Shown: positions 1 to 10,345 of the stretch, piece after piece
Layout: each line of letters opens with the position of its first letter
How positions within the stretch are numbered: position 1 is the first letter of the stretch
Assembly (NCBI GenBank): GCA_949751835.1
Contig: CATKHK010000057.1
Location: 1-64,000 of the forward strand
Reading direction: 5' to 3'
Origin: Blepharisma japonicum
Taxonomy: Eukaryota; Ciliophora; Heterotrichea; Heterotrichida; Blepharismidae
Length of the DNA stretch: 64,000 nucleotides
Translations under genes and position numbers: made by a program
Notes under the pieces: model-generated
What the model was told of the DNA's origin: nothing
What the model saw: only the letters and a program-made list of their open reading frames with translations
Databases searched by the model: none

Positions 1-154
1 TGCTCTTTATATATTTTCCTACTTCTTCTAGCCAAAGTTCTACATTATCAAATGTCTGTCTATCAGTTTTATCATATACAATTATTACTGCATCAGCGCC
101 TCTATAATACCCGCTTGCAATAGCTCTATATTTTTCTTGCCCAGCATTGTCTCA

Positions 155-169
155 CTGATTTATAATTAC
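155..169 (-). other. 15-nt intron in Rab copy A
   Basis: The sense sequence is GTAATTATAAATCAG, in phase 0. Removing it restores [15 protein letters not shown], the normal Rab spacing. If retained it would add five residues without a stop. Confidence 0.8.
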
Positions 170-192
170 CAGTTGAAGTTTTACAGTAGTTC

Positions 193-866
193 TTGAATTC
201 CACACCAATTGCTACACTATATCGATTATCAAACGTCCCATCTGATTGTCTAATAACTAAACAAGATTTCCCAACGAGTGCATCACCAACAATTACTATT
301 TTAAATTGACAGTCACTGAATAAGTGTTACAAGCTGCATTTTGATACCATCAGGATATATTAATTATTAGAATTAATTATATAATAAAGATTTTGCTTCC
401 TAATTTACAAAATAAGCAGGATTAGCAGAAGATAAGAAGTGGGGAGCAAATTTTTTATAAATTGTAAGAAAATTTCTTAAATCATTAATATTTTAATAAA
501 GCTCTTATAAATATAAATTTTACTTCAAAAGTTATCAGCTTGTTATTTTCTTGAATAATAAAAAATACTAGACAAATTTGTAAAGTGATAATTTAATTTA
601 ATTCACTTGTTTGCTGAGAAATATTTCATATTTATCTAAAAAAATAATCTGATAAAATACTTTCCTATCTTCTAATTATCTTGTTTTAAAGGCTTTTAAA
701 TCTTTTATACTTTAGAGAACGATTAAATTTTATCTGGAATGTTTTAATATACATTTTTCTTTTATTTATATTACGACATAAATTATCAGGAGTAAATTTA
801 TTAAATTTTAATGAAAAACCTTTATAACAGAATGATAGACTTTAAGAATAATTTAAAATTCTAACA
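193..866. repeat. Direct repeat of ~670 bp, copy 1 of 2
   Basis: From 361 to 864 this block matches 6163-6666 at a constant offset of 5802 with only scattered base changes; to the left the match goes on to about 193 (5996 in copy 2) with one net indel. It carries the start of the Rab gene and its upstream flank. The copies are in the same orientation and bracket the zinc-TPR cluster. The right edge (near 866) is where a sulfatase-like fragment begins here and where unrelated sequence begins in copy 2, so this is a duplication breakpoint. Confidence 0.9.
316..330 (-). other. 15-nt intron in Rab copy A
   Basis: The sense sequence is GTAACACTTATTCAG, in phase 2 (TT|T). Removal joins MVSKCSF to DCQFKIVIVG. 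If retained it gives TTG TAA, a stop. Confidence 0.8.
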
Positions 867-1040
867 AATTTTTTGGAAAAACTAGAAAAAGCTGGGGATC
901 TAAATGAAGCAGTTGTAGTCATAACTTCTGATCATGGTTTGCATATGGGACCTTATTACACAGGAAGTAAAATGGGTGCTTTTGAAGAGAAACTTCCAAC
1001 TTTATTTATGATTTATCCTCAATGAGTCATCAACAAGTAG
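858..1040 (+). pseudogene. Fragment of a sulfatase/alkaline-phosphatase-superfamily gene
   Basis: An open stretch of about 60 codons reads LEKLEKAGDLNEAVVVITSD, then HGLHMGPYY...GAFEEKLPTLFMIYPQW, ending at TAG (1038-1040), with one TGA read as Trp. The SDHG motif followed some 15-20 residues later by an E-x-x-LP motif resembles the metal-binding core of DUF229/sulfatase-like proteins. There is no start and no room for the rest of a catalytic domain, so it is a dead fragment. Its left end coincides with the edge of the 670 bp repeat, which suggests that it was cut by the duplication. Family assignment is from the motif only. Confidence 0.55.
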
Positions 1041-1168
1041 TATAGGGATTCTCTATTGGTATACCAAGGTAATGTTTATCGTCTATATAAAACTGTTGTA
1101 AAAATTATCCATATAAACTAAAGCTACTGTTGCTAAATTGCTATTGTTTTATTAAAATAAATTTAGAA

Positions 1169-3580
1169 TTATGCTAAATTATTTGCTCTTTCATATAATT
1201 CATTTGCTTCTTGCATTTTACCTATACTTTCAAGAGCTAATCCTTTATTTCTATAATAAATCGCACAATTGGGATTGATTCTGATTGCATCATTGTAATA
1301 TATTACTGCTTCTTCATATCTCCTTTCATATTTTAAAATATTTCCTATTCCATTGTATGCACCATCATCATTTGGATCTAATCTAATTGCTTTATTAAAG
1401 CAGTCCATAGCTTCATCTCTTCTCCCATAATCTAATAAAGCATCTCCTTTATTTCTATAATAAATCGCACAATTGGGGTCGATTCTGATAGCATCATTGT
1501 AATATATCACTGCTTCTTCATATCTCTTATCATTATAATAGATATTTCCAATTCCATTGTATGCATATTTATGATTTGGATCCAATCTAATTGCTTCATT
1601 ATAGCAGTCCATAGCTTCATCTCTTTTCCCTAAATTTGATAAAGCATTTCCTTTATTTCTATAATAAAGAGCATAATTGGGATTGATTCTGATTGCATCA
1701 TTGTAATATATCACTGCTTCTTCATATCTCTTATCATTATAATAGATATTTCCTATTCCATTGTATGCACCATCATGGTTTGGATTTAATCTAATTGCTT
1801 CATTATAGCAGTCCATAGCTTCATCTCTTCTCCCTAAATCTGATAAAGCATTTCCTTTATTTCTATAATAAATCACGCAATTGGGATCGATTTTAATTGC
1901 ATCATTGTAATATTTCACTGCTTCTTCATATCTCTTATCATTATAATATATATTTCCAATTCCATTGTATGCATATTTATGATTTGGATCCAATCTAATT
2001 GCTTCATTATAGCAGTCCATAGCTTCATCTCTTCTCCCTAAATCTGATAGAGCATCTCCTTTATTTCTATAATAAAGAGCATAATTGGGGTCGATTCTGA
2101 TAGCATCATTGTAAAATTTCACTGCTTCTTCGTATTTCTTATCATTATAATAGATATTTCCTATTCCATTGTATACACCATCATAGTTTGGATCTAATCT
2201 AATTGCTTCATTATAGCAGTCCATAGCTTCATCTCTCCTCCCATAATCTAATAAAGCATCTCCCTTATTTCGATAATAAAATGCATAATTGGGGTTGATT
2301 CTGATAGCATCATTGTAATATTTCACTGCTTCTTCATATCTCTTTTTATTATAATAGATATTTCCTATTCCATTGTATGCACCATCATCATTTGGATCTA
2401 ATCTAATTGCTTCATTATAACAATCCATAGCTTCATCTCTTCTGCCTAAATCTGATAGAGCATCTCCTTTATTTCTATAATAAATCGCACAATTGGGGTC
2501 GATTCTGATAGCATCATTGTAATATATCACTGCTTCTTCATATCTCTTATCATTATAATAGATATTTCCTATTCCATTGTATATACCATCATGGTTTGGA
2601 TCTAATCTAATTGCTTCATTATAGCAATCCATAGCTTCATCTCTTCTCCCATAATCTGATAAAGCATTTCCCTTATTTCTATAATAAATTGCATAATTGG
2701 GGTTGATTCTAATTGCATCATTGTAATATTTCACTGCTTCTTCATATCTCTTTTTATTATAATAGATATTTCCTATTCCATTGTATGCACCATCATCATT
2801 TGGATCTAATCTAATTGCTTCATTATAACAGTCCATAGCTTCATCTCTTCTTCCTAAATCTGATAGAGCATCTCCTTTATTTCTATAATAAATCGCACAA
2901 TTGGGGTCGATTCTGATAGCATCATTGTAATATTTCACTGCTTCTTCATATCTCTTATCATTATAATAGATATTTCCAATTCCATTGTAAGCATCATCAT
3001 GGTTTGGATCTAATCTAATTGCTTCATTATAGCATTCCATAGCTTCATCTCTTCTCCCATAATCTGATAAAGCATTTCCCTTATATTTATAATAAATTGC
3101 ATAATTGGAGTTGATTCTGATAGCATCATTGTAATATTTCACTGCTTCTTCGTATTTCTTATCATTATAATAGATATTTCCTATTTCAATATATGCACCA
3201 TCATCATTTGGATCTAATCTAATTGCTTCATTATAGCAGTCCATAACTTCATCTCTTCTCCCTAAATCTGATAGCGCATTTCCCTTATTTCTATAATAAA
3301 TTGAATAATTGGGGTTGATTCTAATTGCATCATTGTAATATTTCACTGCTTCTTCATATCTCTTAAAATTTTCAAAAATATTTCCTATTCTATTATAAGT
3401 AGCATCTTGATTTAGACCTAACATAGCATACAAGGATTCTGGACTGAAGTTATGGATTCCTTGAGTTGCTTCATAATGCCAAACTAAGTGCTCACTGCAC
3501 ATATAAGCTTGCGGAGAAGTGCAATTGCATGAATATTCAGCATTTCGATTGCATCCAGACATAGAGCACTTGTTTTCCAT
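1169..3580 (-). CDS. B-box-like zinc module plus long TPR array protein (copy 1)
   Basis: A single open frame of 803 residues runs from ATG (3578-3580) to TAA. Residues 5-43 form a zinc-binding pattern, C-x4-C-x7-C-x-C-x7-C-x2-H-x3-H-x7-H, similar to B-box fingers. From about residue 60 to the end there are some 21-22 tetratricopeptide repeats of 34 residues. They alternate between two types (NKGNALSDLGRRDEAMDCYN and GNIYYNDKRYEEAVKYYNDA), so the true period is 68 residues, or 204 bp. TPR arrays usually form protein-binding solenoids; the partner is unknown. The units are nearly identical, which points to recent expansion or homogenisation. No TGA codon is used. A tandem paralogue lies just upstream on the same strand at 4055-5854. 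No intron is needed. Confidence 0.9.
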   Translation of the reverse strand: MENKCSMSGCNRNAEYSCNCTSPQAYMCSEHLVWHYEATQGIHNFSPESLYAMLGLNQDATYNRIGNIFENFKRYEEAVKYYNDAIRINPNYSIYYRNKGNALSDLGRRDEVMDCYNEAIRLDPNDDGAYIEIGNIYYNDKKYEEAVKYYNDAIRINSNYAIYYKYKGNALSDYGRRDEAMECYNEAIRLDPNHDDAYNGIGNIYYNDKRYEEAVKYYNDAIRIDPNCAIYYRNKGDALSDLGRRDEAMDCYNEAIRLDPNDDGAYNGIGNIYYNKKRYEEAVKYYNDAIRINPNYAIYYRNKGNALSDYGRRDEAMDCYNEAIRLDPNHDGIYNGIGNIYYNDKRYEEAVIYYNDAIRIDPNCAIYYRNKGDALSDLGRRDEAMDCYNEAIRLDPNDDGAYNGIGNIYYNKKRYEEAVKYYNDAIRINPNYAFYYRNKGDALLDYGRRDEAMDCYNEAIRLDPNYDGVYNGIGNIYYNDKKYEEAVKFYNDAIRIDPNYALYYRNKGDALSDLGRRDEAMDCYNEAIRLDPNHKYAYNGIGNIYYNDKRYEEAVKYYNDAIKIDPNCVIYYRNKGNALSDLGRRDEAMDCYNEAIRLNPNHDGAYNGIGNIYYNDKRYEEAVIYYNDAIRINPNYALYYRNKGNALSNLGKRDEAMDCYNEAIRLDPNHKYAYNGIGNIYYNDKRYEEAVIYYNDAIRIDPNCAIYYRNKGDALLDYGRRDEAMDCFNKAIRLDPNDDGAYNGIGNILKYERRYEEAVIYYNDAIRINPNCAIYYRNKGLALESIGKMQEANELYERANNLA
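1230..3380 (-). repeat. 204-bp tandem repeat encoding paired TPRs
   Basis: The coding sequence of the TPR gene is itself a DNA tandem array: the phrase encoding RRDEAMDCYNEAIRLDPN recurs about every 204 bp, ten times, with few changes. The weaker 102-bp half period is the single TPR. Confidence 0.9.
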
Positions 3581-4054
3581 TTATCTATAATTTTATATTT
3601 TATCAGATGTTCTAAGAAATTTATGGATAATTTTGGAATCTAAAAGTTGGTTAAAGCCTATTTATATACAAAAAAAAAAGTTCCTTATTTTTTGCTATGA
3701 AGCCATTTTGGAAAAATGACTAAGTCAAAATCGGTAAATTTAATTAACTCCATTGCCAAAGCTGATCAAATACCATCAATAATTAGTGTAGGGATAACCT
3801 AAATTTTAGTTAGTTAGTTATTTGTATAATAAGTAGGACAATTAAGATTGATTCTGATTGCATAATTGTAATATATCACTGCTTCTTCATATCTCTTGTC
3901 TTCTATAAAAGATATTTCCTATTCCATTTTATGCATTAGCTTCATTTGGATTTAATCTAATTGCTTCTTAGTATCTTTTTGTTGTAAAAATTATCCATAT
4001 AAGCTAAAGTTACTATTGCTAAATTGCTATTGTTTTATTAAAATAAATTTAGAA
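3581..4054 (-). other. Spacer between the TPR genes, with a TPR relic
   Basis: Bases 3581-3650 are the upstream flank of copy 1 and match 5855-5935, the flank of copy 2. Around 3810-3980 is a short decayed TPR stretch (minus strand) with indels. From 3981 to 4054 the sequence repeats 1092-1168, the 3' flank of copy 1. The spacer therefore holds the remains of a further unit between the two genes. Confidence 0.75.
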
Positions 4055-5854
4055 TTATGCTAAATTGTTTGCTTTTTCATATAATTTATTTGCTTCTTGT
4101 ATTTTACCTATACTTTCAAGAGCTAATCCTTTATTTCTATAATAAATCGCACAATTGGGATTGATTCAGATTGCATCATTGTAATATTTCACTGCTTCTT
4201 CATATCTCTTATCATTATAATATATATTTCCTATTCCATTGTAAGCATCATCATCACTTGGATCTAATCTAATTGCTTTATTATAGCAGTCCATAGCTTC
4301 ATCTCTTCTCCCTAAATTTGATAAAGCATCTCCTTTATTTGTATAATAACTTGCACAATTAGGGTCGATTCTGATAGCATTATTGTAATATTTTACTGCT
4401 TCTTCATATCTCTTTTCATGATAATAGATATTTCCTATTCCATTAAAAGCAGCATCATGATTTGGATCCAATCTAATTGCTTCATTATAGCAGTCCATAG
4501 CTTCATCTCTTCACCCTAAATTTGATAAAGCATTTCCTTTATTTCTATAATAAATTGCACATTTGGGGTCGATTTTAATTGCATCATTGCAATATTTCAC
4601 TGCTGTTTCATATTTCTTTTCACGATAATAGATATTTCCTATACCGCTGTAAGCAGCATCATTATTTGGATCTAATCTAATTGCTTCATTATAGCAGTCC
4701 ATAGCTTCATCTCTTCTCCTTAAATTTAATAAAGCATTTCCTTTATTTATATAATAAAATGCACAATTAGGGTCGATTCTGATAGCAATTGTGTAATATT
4801 TCACTGCTTTTTCATATCTCTTATCATTGTAAAAGATATTTCCAATTTCATTGTATGAACCACCATTATTTGGATCTAATCTAATTGCTTCATTATAGCA
4901 GACCATAGCTTCATCTCTTCTCCCTAATTTTGATAAAGCATTTCCCTTATTTGTAAAATAAATTAAAGAATTGGGGTCGATTCTGATAGCGTCATTGTAA
5001 TATTTCACTGCTTTTTCATATCTCTTATCATAATAATAGATATTTCCTATTTCATTGTATGCAGATTTAAGATTTGGATCTAATCTAATTGCTTCATTAT
5101 AGCAGTCCATAGCTTCATCTCTTCTCCCTAAATTTGATAAAGCATCTCCTTTTTTTCTATAATAACTTGCACAATAAGGGTCGATTCTGATAGCATTATC
5201 ATAATATTTTACTGCTTCATCATATCTCTCATCATAATAATAGATATTTCCTATTTCATTGTATGCAGATTTAAGATTTGGATCTAATCTAATTGCTTTA
5301 TTATAGCAGTCTATCGCTTCATCTCTTTTCCCTAATTTTGATAAAGCATCTCCTTTATTTCTATAAAAAAATGCACAATTATGGTCAATTCTGATAGCAT
5401 TATTGTAATATTTTACTGCTTCTTCATACCTCTGATCATAATAATAGATATTTCCTATTTCATTGTATGCAGATTTAAGATTTGGATCTAATCTAATTGC
5501 TTCATTATAGCAGTCTATCGCTTCATCTCTTCTCCCTAATTTTGATAAAGCATTTCCTTTATTGCTATAATAAAATGCACAATTAGGGTAGAATCTGATA
5601 GCATCATTGTAATATTTCATTGCTTCTTCATATCTATTATTATTGTAAAAGATATTTCCTATTCTGATATAAGTAGTATCATCTATTCGACCTAATTTAG
5701 CATACAAGGATAGATCCCTGAAGTTATGGATTCCTTGAGTCGCTTCATAATGCCAAATTAAGTGCTTACTGCACATATAAGCTTGCGGAGAAGTGCAATT
5801 GCATGAATATTCAGAATTTCGATTGCATACAGGCATAGAGCATTTGTTGCCCAT
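4055..5854 (-). CDS. B-box-like zinc module plus TPR array protein (copy 2)
   Basis: With TGA read as Trp the frame runs unbroken for 599 residues from ATG (5852-5854) to TAA (4055-4057). Two in-frame TGA codons (4508-4510 and 4166-4168) fall inside otherwise perfect TPR units, replacing an Arg, so they are sense codons rather than stops. The N-terminus MGNKCSMPVCNRNSEYSCNC repeats the zinc module of copy 1, and about 16 TPRs follow, ending in the same YEKANNLA-type tail. Copy 1 is the longer by about six repeats. The two genes are head-to-tail and share both flanks, so they arose by tandem duplication. Likely a scaffold or adaptor; the partner is unknown. Confidence 0.88.
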
Positions 5855-5995
5855 TTATCTATAATTTTATATTTTATCAGATGTTCTAAGAAATTTATTG
5901 ATAATTTTGGAATCTAAAAATTAATTAAAGCCTATCTAGAAGATTTCTCCTTCTAATTATCTTGCTATAAATTTTCTACATGGACTATTGAGTTA
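5855..5995. other. Upstream flank of TPR copy 2
   Basis: The first ~80 bases repeat the upstream flank of TPR copy 1 (3581-3660), so they probably contain a shared promoter. The rest is AT-rich and shows no gene. Confidence 0.5.
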
Positions 5996-6152
5996 TTGAA
6001 TTCCACGCAAATTGCTACAATATATCGATTATCCAACGTCCCATCTGATTGTCTAATAACTAAACAAGATTTCCCAACGTGTGCATCACAAAAATTACTA
6101 TTTTAAATTGACAGTCACTGAATAAGTGCTACAAGCTACATTTTTATGCCAT
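5996..6152 (-). pseudogene. Rab-family GTPase, copy B, truncated pseudogene
   Basis: This is a close copy of positions 193-350. The ATG is followed by GCA TAA, a stop, the P-loop region carries a one-base deletion, and similarity ends right after the GVEF codons. Nothing of the remaining Rab domain follows, so this copy is dead. The 15-nt intron site is still recognisable. Confidence 0.85.
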
Positions 6153-6667
6153 CAGGATATATTAATTATTAGAATTAATTATATAATAAAGATTTTGCTT
6201 CCTAATTTACAAAATAAGTAGGATTAGCAGAGGATAAGAAGTGGGGAGCAAATTTTTTATAAATTATAAGAAAATTTCTTAAATCATTAATATTTTAATA
6301 AAGCTCTTATAAATATAAATTTTACTTCAAATGTTATCAGCTTGCTATTTTCTTGAATAATAAAAAATACTAGACAAATTTGTAAAGTGATAATTTAATT
6401 TAATTCACTTGTTTTCTGATAAATATTTCATATTTATCTAAAAAATTAATCTGATAAATTACTTTCCTATCTTCTAATTATCTTGTTTTAAAGGCTTTTA
6501 AATCTTTTAAACTTTAGAGAACGATTAAATTTTATCTGGAATGCTTTAATATTCATTTTTCTTTTATTTATATTCCGACATAAATTATCAGGAGTAAATT
6601 TATTAAATTTTAATGAAAAACCTTTATAGTAGAATGATAGGCTTTAAGAATAATTTAAAATTCTAAG
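5996..6667. repeat. Direct repeat of ~670 bp, copy 2 of 2
   Basis: This is the partner of 193-866, in the same orientation. It carries the Rab fragment and its upstream flank. From 6163 to 6666 the two align without a net indel. Confidence 0.9.
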
Positions 6668-6720
6668 CGATTTACTATCATTAAATTAAGCGATAAAAAT
6701 TTATTGTTTTAATAATCATT

Positions 6721-7752
6721 ATGTCAAAGAATTCAAGCGATCAAGAAACTGTGAAAAGAAGCTCAATAGATCGCCCTAGAAGAAAACCTCAAAAAAAATT
6801 CAAGATTGAAGAAGAAGTATCTCTTATTAGCGAAGAGGAAGAGTATTATCTGAAAGAATACGACGCTATTCGTTCTGAATATACTGAATTCAGTCTTTCA
6901 AATACAATTATGAATATCCTATACAAAGTAGCCCAGATGTCCTCAAGCCCCAATGCTACATTCATAAAAGCGACAATGCAGCTATTAACTTCGGCGTCAA
7001 TAGACCTTGCCCTTAATGAAATGGAGGCATCCCTGTTAACAATCATTTTAGAAAGAATCGATTGAAAAAACCTCTCAAGCAGCTGCTATCTAAACCTTCT
7101 TTTCGCAGCATATGCTTCAAAGTCCTATCTAAATGAAAATTTGAAGCCGTTTAACGTGCATCTTGAAAAAATGAATTCAAATTTCTTAATAAACTATGAA
7201 AGTTGGCGCAGCTCAAATAAACATCTGCTTAAAACTGACTCTAAGGAAATAAACAGCCGATTCAAGGAATATAGCAAGCCTTATCTTGGCCTTGGGGAAG
7301 TCCAAATTATTGATTATAACCACTGTGTGGACGATATTTTGAGAATTGCAAATGACAGCTCAGTTAAAGAAGAAAAAGAAGAAGAAAAGCTAGAGGATAT
7401 TGAGGATGAAGAATCTGAGACAAATGAAAATAGTCCTGGTAAAAATTCTAAAGAAACTATAGTAAGCGAAGAGGCCCCAGCCAATCCTATTTTTGTGGTT
7501 GGTACTTTATCTCCATTGCAGCCTGAGGAGATAAGTAGAGATAAAAGCCAACAAAGTTTTGATGCATTTCTGAATACGCTTCCAAAGCTTGTAGAAATTC
7601 CAGATTTCCAAGGATTTGAAGGGAATAGGACCCGAGGTTATGAACTGACGCCGATCATGACACCTGGACTCCAAAATCTGGACTATCCAGCGGAAAGCGA
7701 CTGAATCGAGCTTTATTGAGTATTTGTTGATTGCTTTTGGCACGGCAAATAA
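6721..7752 (+). CDS. Unrecognised acidic protein, 343 aa
   Basis: The frame opens at ATG 6721 and runs to TAA 7750-7752, crossing TGA at 7063, 7702 and 7717 as Trp. The N-terminal 35 residues are basic (DRPRRKPQKKFK) and the next 15 acidic. The middle (about 45-175) is mixed hydrophobic and probably helical (LLFAAYASKSYLNENLKPFN). A low-complexity Glu/Lys stretch lies near residues 220-245. No signal peptide, membrane segment or known domain is visible. It sits just right of the duplicated 670 bp block and converges with the next gene. Function unknown. Confidence 0.75.
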
Positions 7753-7984
7753 TACTCATTCTAATTATTTTTTTATTTATTAGTTATAAATTGGTGTTGA
7801 AAAAATAAACTAGAGATTTTAGATGATCTAAATTAGAATTTATTGGTTTTTAAAGGTCTAGTGAATTAATTTATATATATTTTAAGTATAAAAAGGGTAT
7901 TTAAAATTGAAGCACATTTACATATATATTAAATTTTAAACGGCGCTTTAAATTATAATTGATAACAAAATTTTACAGCGCAAG
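7753..7984. other. Convergent intergenic spacer
   Basis: AT-rich 232 bp between two gene 3' ends. No gene or clear repeat is seen. Confidence 0.5.
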
Positions 7985-8625
7985 CTATCTGCAAGGGAGA
8001 CTATATTTTCTGATTTTATCTTTAACTGAGGAAATACTGTTTGAATTAAACGACAGCTCAAGCTCTAATGTATGTTTTCTCTTTTTTGTTCTCATACTTC
8101 TACTCATTTCTGGTAGCTGAAAATACTCGTTTTCAAGTGCAATTTTTTGTTCCTCTAGCAACTGAAGCTTCTCTTGAAAATTATTAATATGGGATCGGTT
8201 TTCTTGTAAATCAGAAAGTGCTGCAAGTGAATTTTTAATTTTTCGCTTACTATCAGAAATCAGCTCTATAGGCTGATCATAGTTTAGCTCATCAAAATTT
8301 TCATAAAATTCTTCATGAAAAATTGGTTCACTAAGCCTCGTGTCTTTCCGTTCATGTATTATTCCTTCTGTTGGCAATGAATTTGAGATCGAGTCCTTAA
8401 TAGCTTTAATTCTTCGCTTAAACTTTTACTATTTTGTTTGGGGATGTCTATCTCCATCATACATTTTTCATGGATTTCGCTATTTTCATGAGTATTTTGG
8501 CTGTTTTTTCATTCAGAAACTCTATTGAAAATATCATTAATATTTTTATCAGATGGGTTTAGGTGGCCTTCATTGAAAACCATTGATTCTTTGATTTCTT
8601 TGATCTCTTTTTTTATGATATCCAT
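7985..8625 (-). CDS. Unrecognised coiled-coil protein, frame change unresolved
   Basis: Two minus-strand open stretches adjoin. One opens at ATG 8623-8625 (MDIIKKEIKEIKESMVFNEG) and runs with one TGA to TAA near 8355. The other covers 7985 to about 8425, ends at TAG, and encodes a Leu/Glu/Lys-rich helix (NFQEKLQLLEEQKIALENEY). They overlap in different frames. A splice removing 2 modulo 3 bases would join them, but no standard 15- or 16-nt intron is visible; a 20-nt GT...AG candidate exists around 8401-8420. The stretches may be one gene with an unusual intron, a gene with a one-base error, or a decaying gene. No family is recognised. Confidence 0.5.
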
Positions 8626-8749
8626 TTCTTCTTTAGTTAAATAATAAAAAAAAATTATTTTCGACTATAAAAATCAATAGGCATATATATTCTAATTTTA
8701 TTATAAGAACAATACACTTCTCAAGGATTGTCAGGTATTATTGAATTTT

Positions 8750-9105
8750 TAATCAACTCCCAAGCATATCATCTCTACTTTCATAAATCGATCCATCATC
8801 GCATTCATTAAATGCAGTCTCTCTCTTGCACTGGCAACGATCTTTCTTCCATGTCAGCAAAAATCATAAGAAATCATTGAAAAAGAGTCAATGCCAATCG
8901 AGTATAATAAAACATTTTTGTTTTTAAATCCAGCAATCAACATATCTCCACTAAATGCAGCGCAGCTGCAAAAGCACTCAGCTTCTGGCAGTGGAGTTAA
9001 TTTCATTCATTTATTCAGATCAAAAGCAAATCTAGTAGATGAAGTTAAGGCAGAAAGCTTTTCTTATCCCCCAAAGCAATACACATATTTTTGGAATTGA
9101 TATTC
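8750..9105 (-). pseudogene. Relic of a Kelch-like gene, 3' part
   Basis: Minus-strand reading gives VYCFGG, then FDLNKWMKLTPLPEAECFCS and NVLLYSIGIDSFSMISYDF, matching the Kelch-like genes at 15317-16444 and 55157-56878 line by line, with a final TAA at 8750-8752. The tail is rearranged and frameshifted, and the 5' half is missing. Conserved features such as the TGA-encoded Trp before MKLTP remain. Confidence 0.75.
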
Positions 9106-9289
9106 TATATTGACTTAATCCACTTTTAATCTACTTTCAATGCCCTGCATGTCAGCTCAATTCAAGAGAGGATAGTTGATGAATATCCGCAGGCTTTTCC
9201 AGATGGATTTTAGTTTGTTTTTGATTGTCTTGGCTAAATTTAAACTTTTTCTTCTGTAAAATCTAAATGAAACAAAAATTTTGAGGCGC

Positions 9290-9640
9290 AGCCATTAGTT
9301 GAGTAAGATTACTGACTGAGATATTCAGATTTTAAAAGAAGCGCTCTTTTTTGTTGTGAGAGCTGCTCTACTTACGATTTTCCTATAAATTTGAGAATTT
9401 TAATTTCTGAATTTTTGTTAAAAGAGCTTGCTTAGTATGTGCCTTTTCTTCTATGATTTCTGGGTTTCTGGATGCTTGAGTTTTATATGTTCAATAGGCG
9501 CTTCTTGAGAATTAGGCGGAATAGGCTAAAGACGATGATTTAAGCGGTAATTCCCAGTTTTTGTTGAAATTATTGAATCTTTAAGCCTTGAGTCTCTGAT
9601 TGGAAGTTGCCTAATAAGTTTTGACAGATTGAAATTCATT
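9290..9640 (-). pseudogene. Decayed open frame, unrecognised
   Basis: From an ATG at 9638-9640 the minus strand reads MNFNLSKLIRQLPIRDSRLK and keeps a protein-like composition for about 80 codons, but TAG codons interrupt it and no 15-nt intron explains them. It may be a dead gene or chance. No family is recognised. Confidence 0.3.
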
Positions 9641-10345
9641 TATATAGACTTATAATTATTAATTTATATAGCTGAGTGCACTACAGCTAGCCGAAGCTAA
9701 GCTATAATAATAACAAAATCCCCCAACAAATAATTTCATATAATTTTATTAATTTTAAGTTAATTTAAGTAAATAATTCTTAAAAAGGATAAAATAATAA
9801 CGATAAATGAGATTTTAGTAAACAAAATATTAAAATTGTTTAAAGTATTTATTAATCAAATTTTTAATTTCCTTCTGTGAAAATAAATATCTAGCTATTT
9901 AGAAAACACAATACTAAAACACTAAGATTATTTATCTCATAATATAATCGAGATTTCTTTTAGAATAATTCATATTTTTGCGCCAAATTAAGGTTACTTT
10001 ATAAATAAAAAACCCTATTTAGTTTTTATTAAAAAGTTAAATTTAACATAGTATTCCTAGTGAATAATTGACTCTATAATCAGCATTTAAATATTCGGTA
10101 ATTAAAATCTTAATAAATTATATAAATAGTCTCATAAAAAAATATCTAAAATTAATTCTGTTACCATAGCCTTCAATTTTTGTATTTTATTTTCTCTAAA
10201 ATCAGGGCTTTCGTAAGGATGTCTGATTCATCATAAAAATAAATATTACGTAATACTCTGATTTATGACGCAACTTTTTAATAATTTAAAATATCTCAAT
10301 AAATGGACAGCTCTTGCAATTATAATAATACTCAAACTATAAAAA
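9641..10345. other. AT-rich intergenic region
   Basis: About 700 bp with homopolymer A/T runs. No gene, RNA or repeat was recognised. The right end presumably holds the promoter of the receptor gene that starts at 10346. Confidence 0.5.

Larger units (their letters stand above)
1..350 (-). pseudogene. Rab-family GTPase, copy A, 5' part, damaged; runs off the left edge
   Basis: Read right to left, an ATG at 348-350 opens MVSKCSFDCQFKIVIVGDAL, which continues into the P-loop VGKS and the switch region ending GVEF. A second block reads TVKLQL, then the Rab motif [12 protein letters not shown] and [14 protein letters not shown], and leaves the window. Two 15-nt introns (155-169 and 316-330) join the pieces as Rab proteins require, and the motif Trp is TGA (152-154). 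Between GVEF and TVKLQL about nine residues usual for Rabs are missing and the frame changes near position 195, so this copy looks damaged there. Seen: motifs, introns, frame change. Inferred: recent pseudogene rather than an unusual live Rab. A second, more broken copy lies at 5996-6152. Confidence 0.72.

Noticed and set aside
1230-3380. Regular repeats resembling a CRISPR or satellite array
   Set aside because: The 204 bp units are fully coding TPR pairs in one frame, without spacers.
4508-4510. TGA as a stop splitting TPR copy 2 into two genes
   Set aside because: The frame resumes within the same TPR unit with perfect spacing, and TGA is sense elsewhere in the window.
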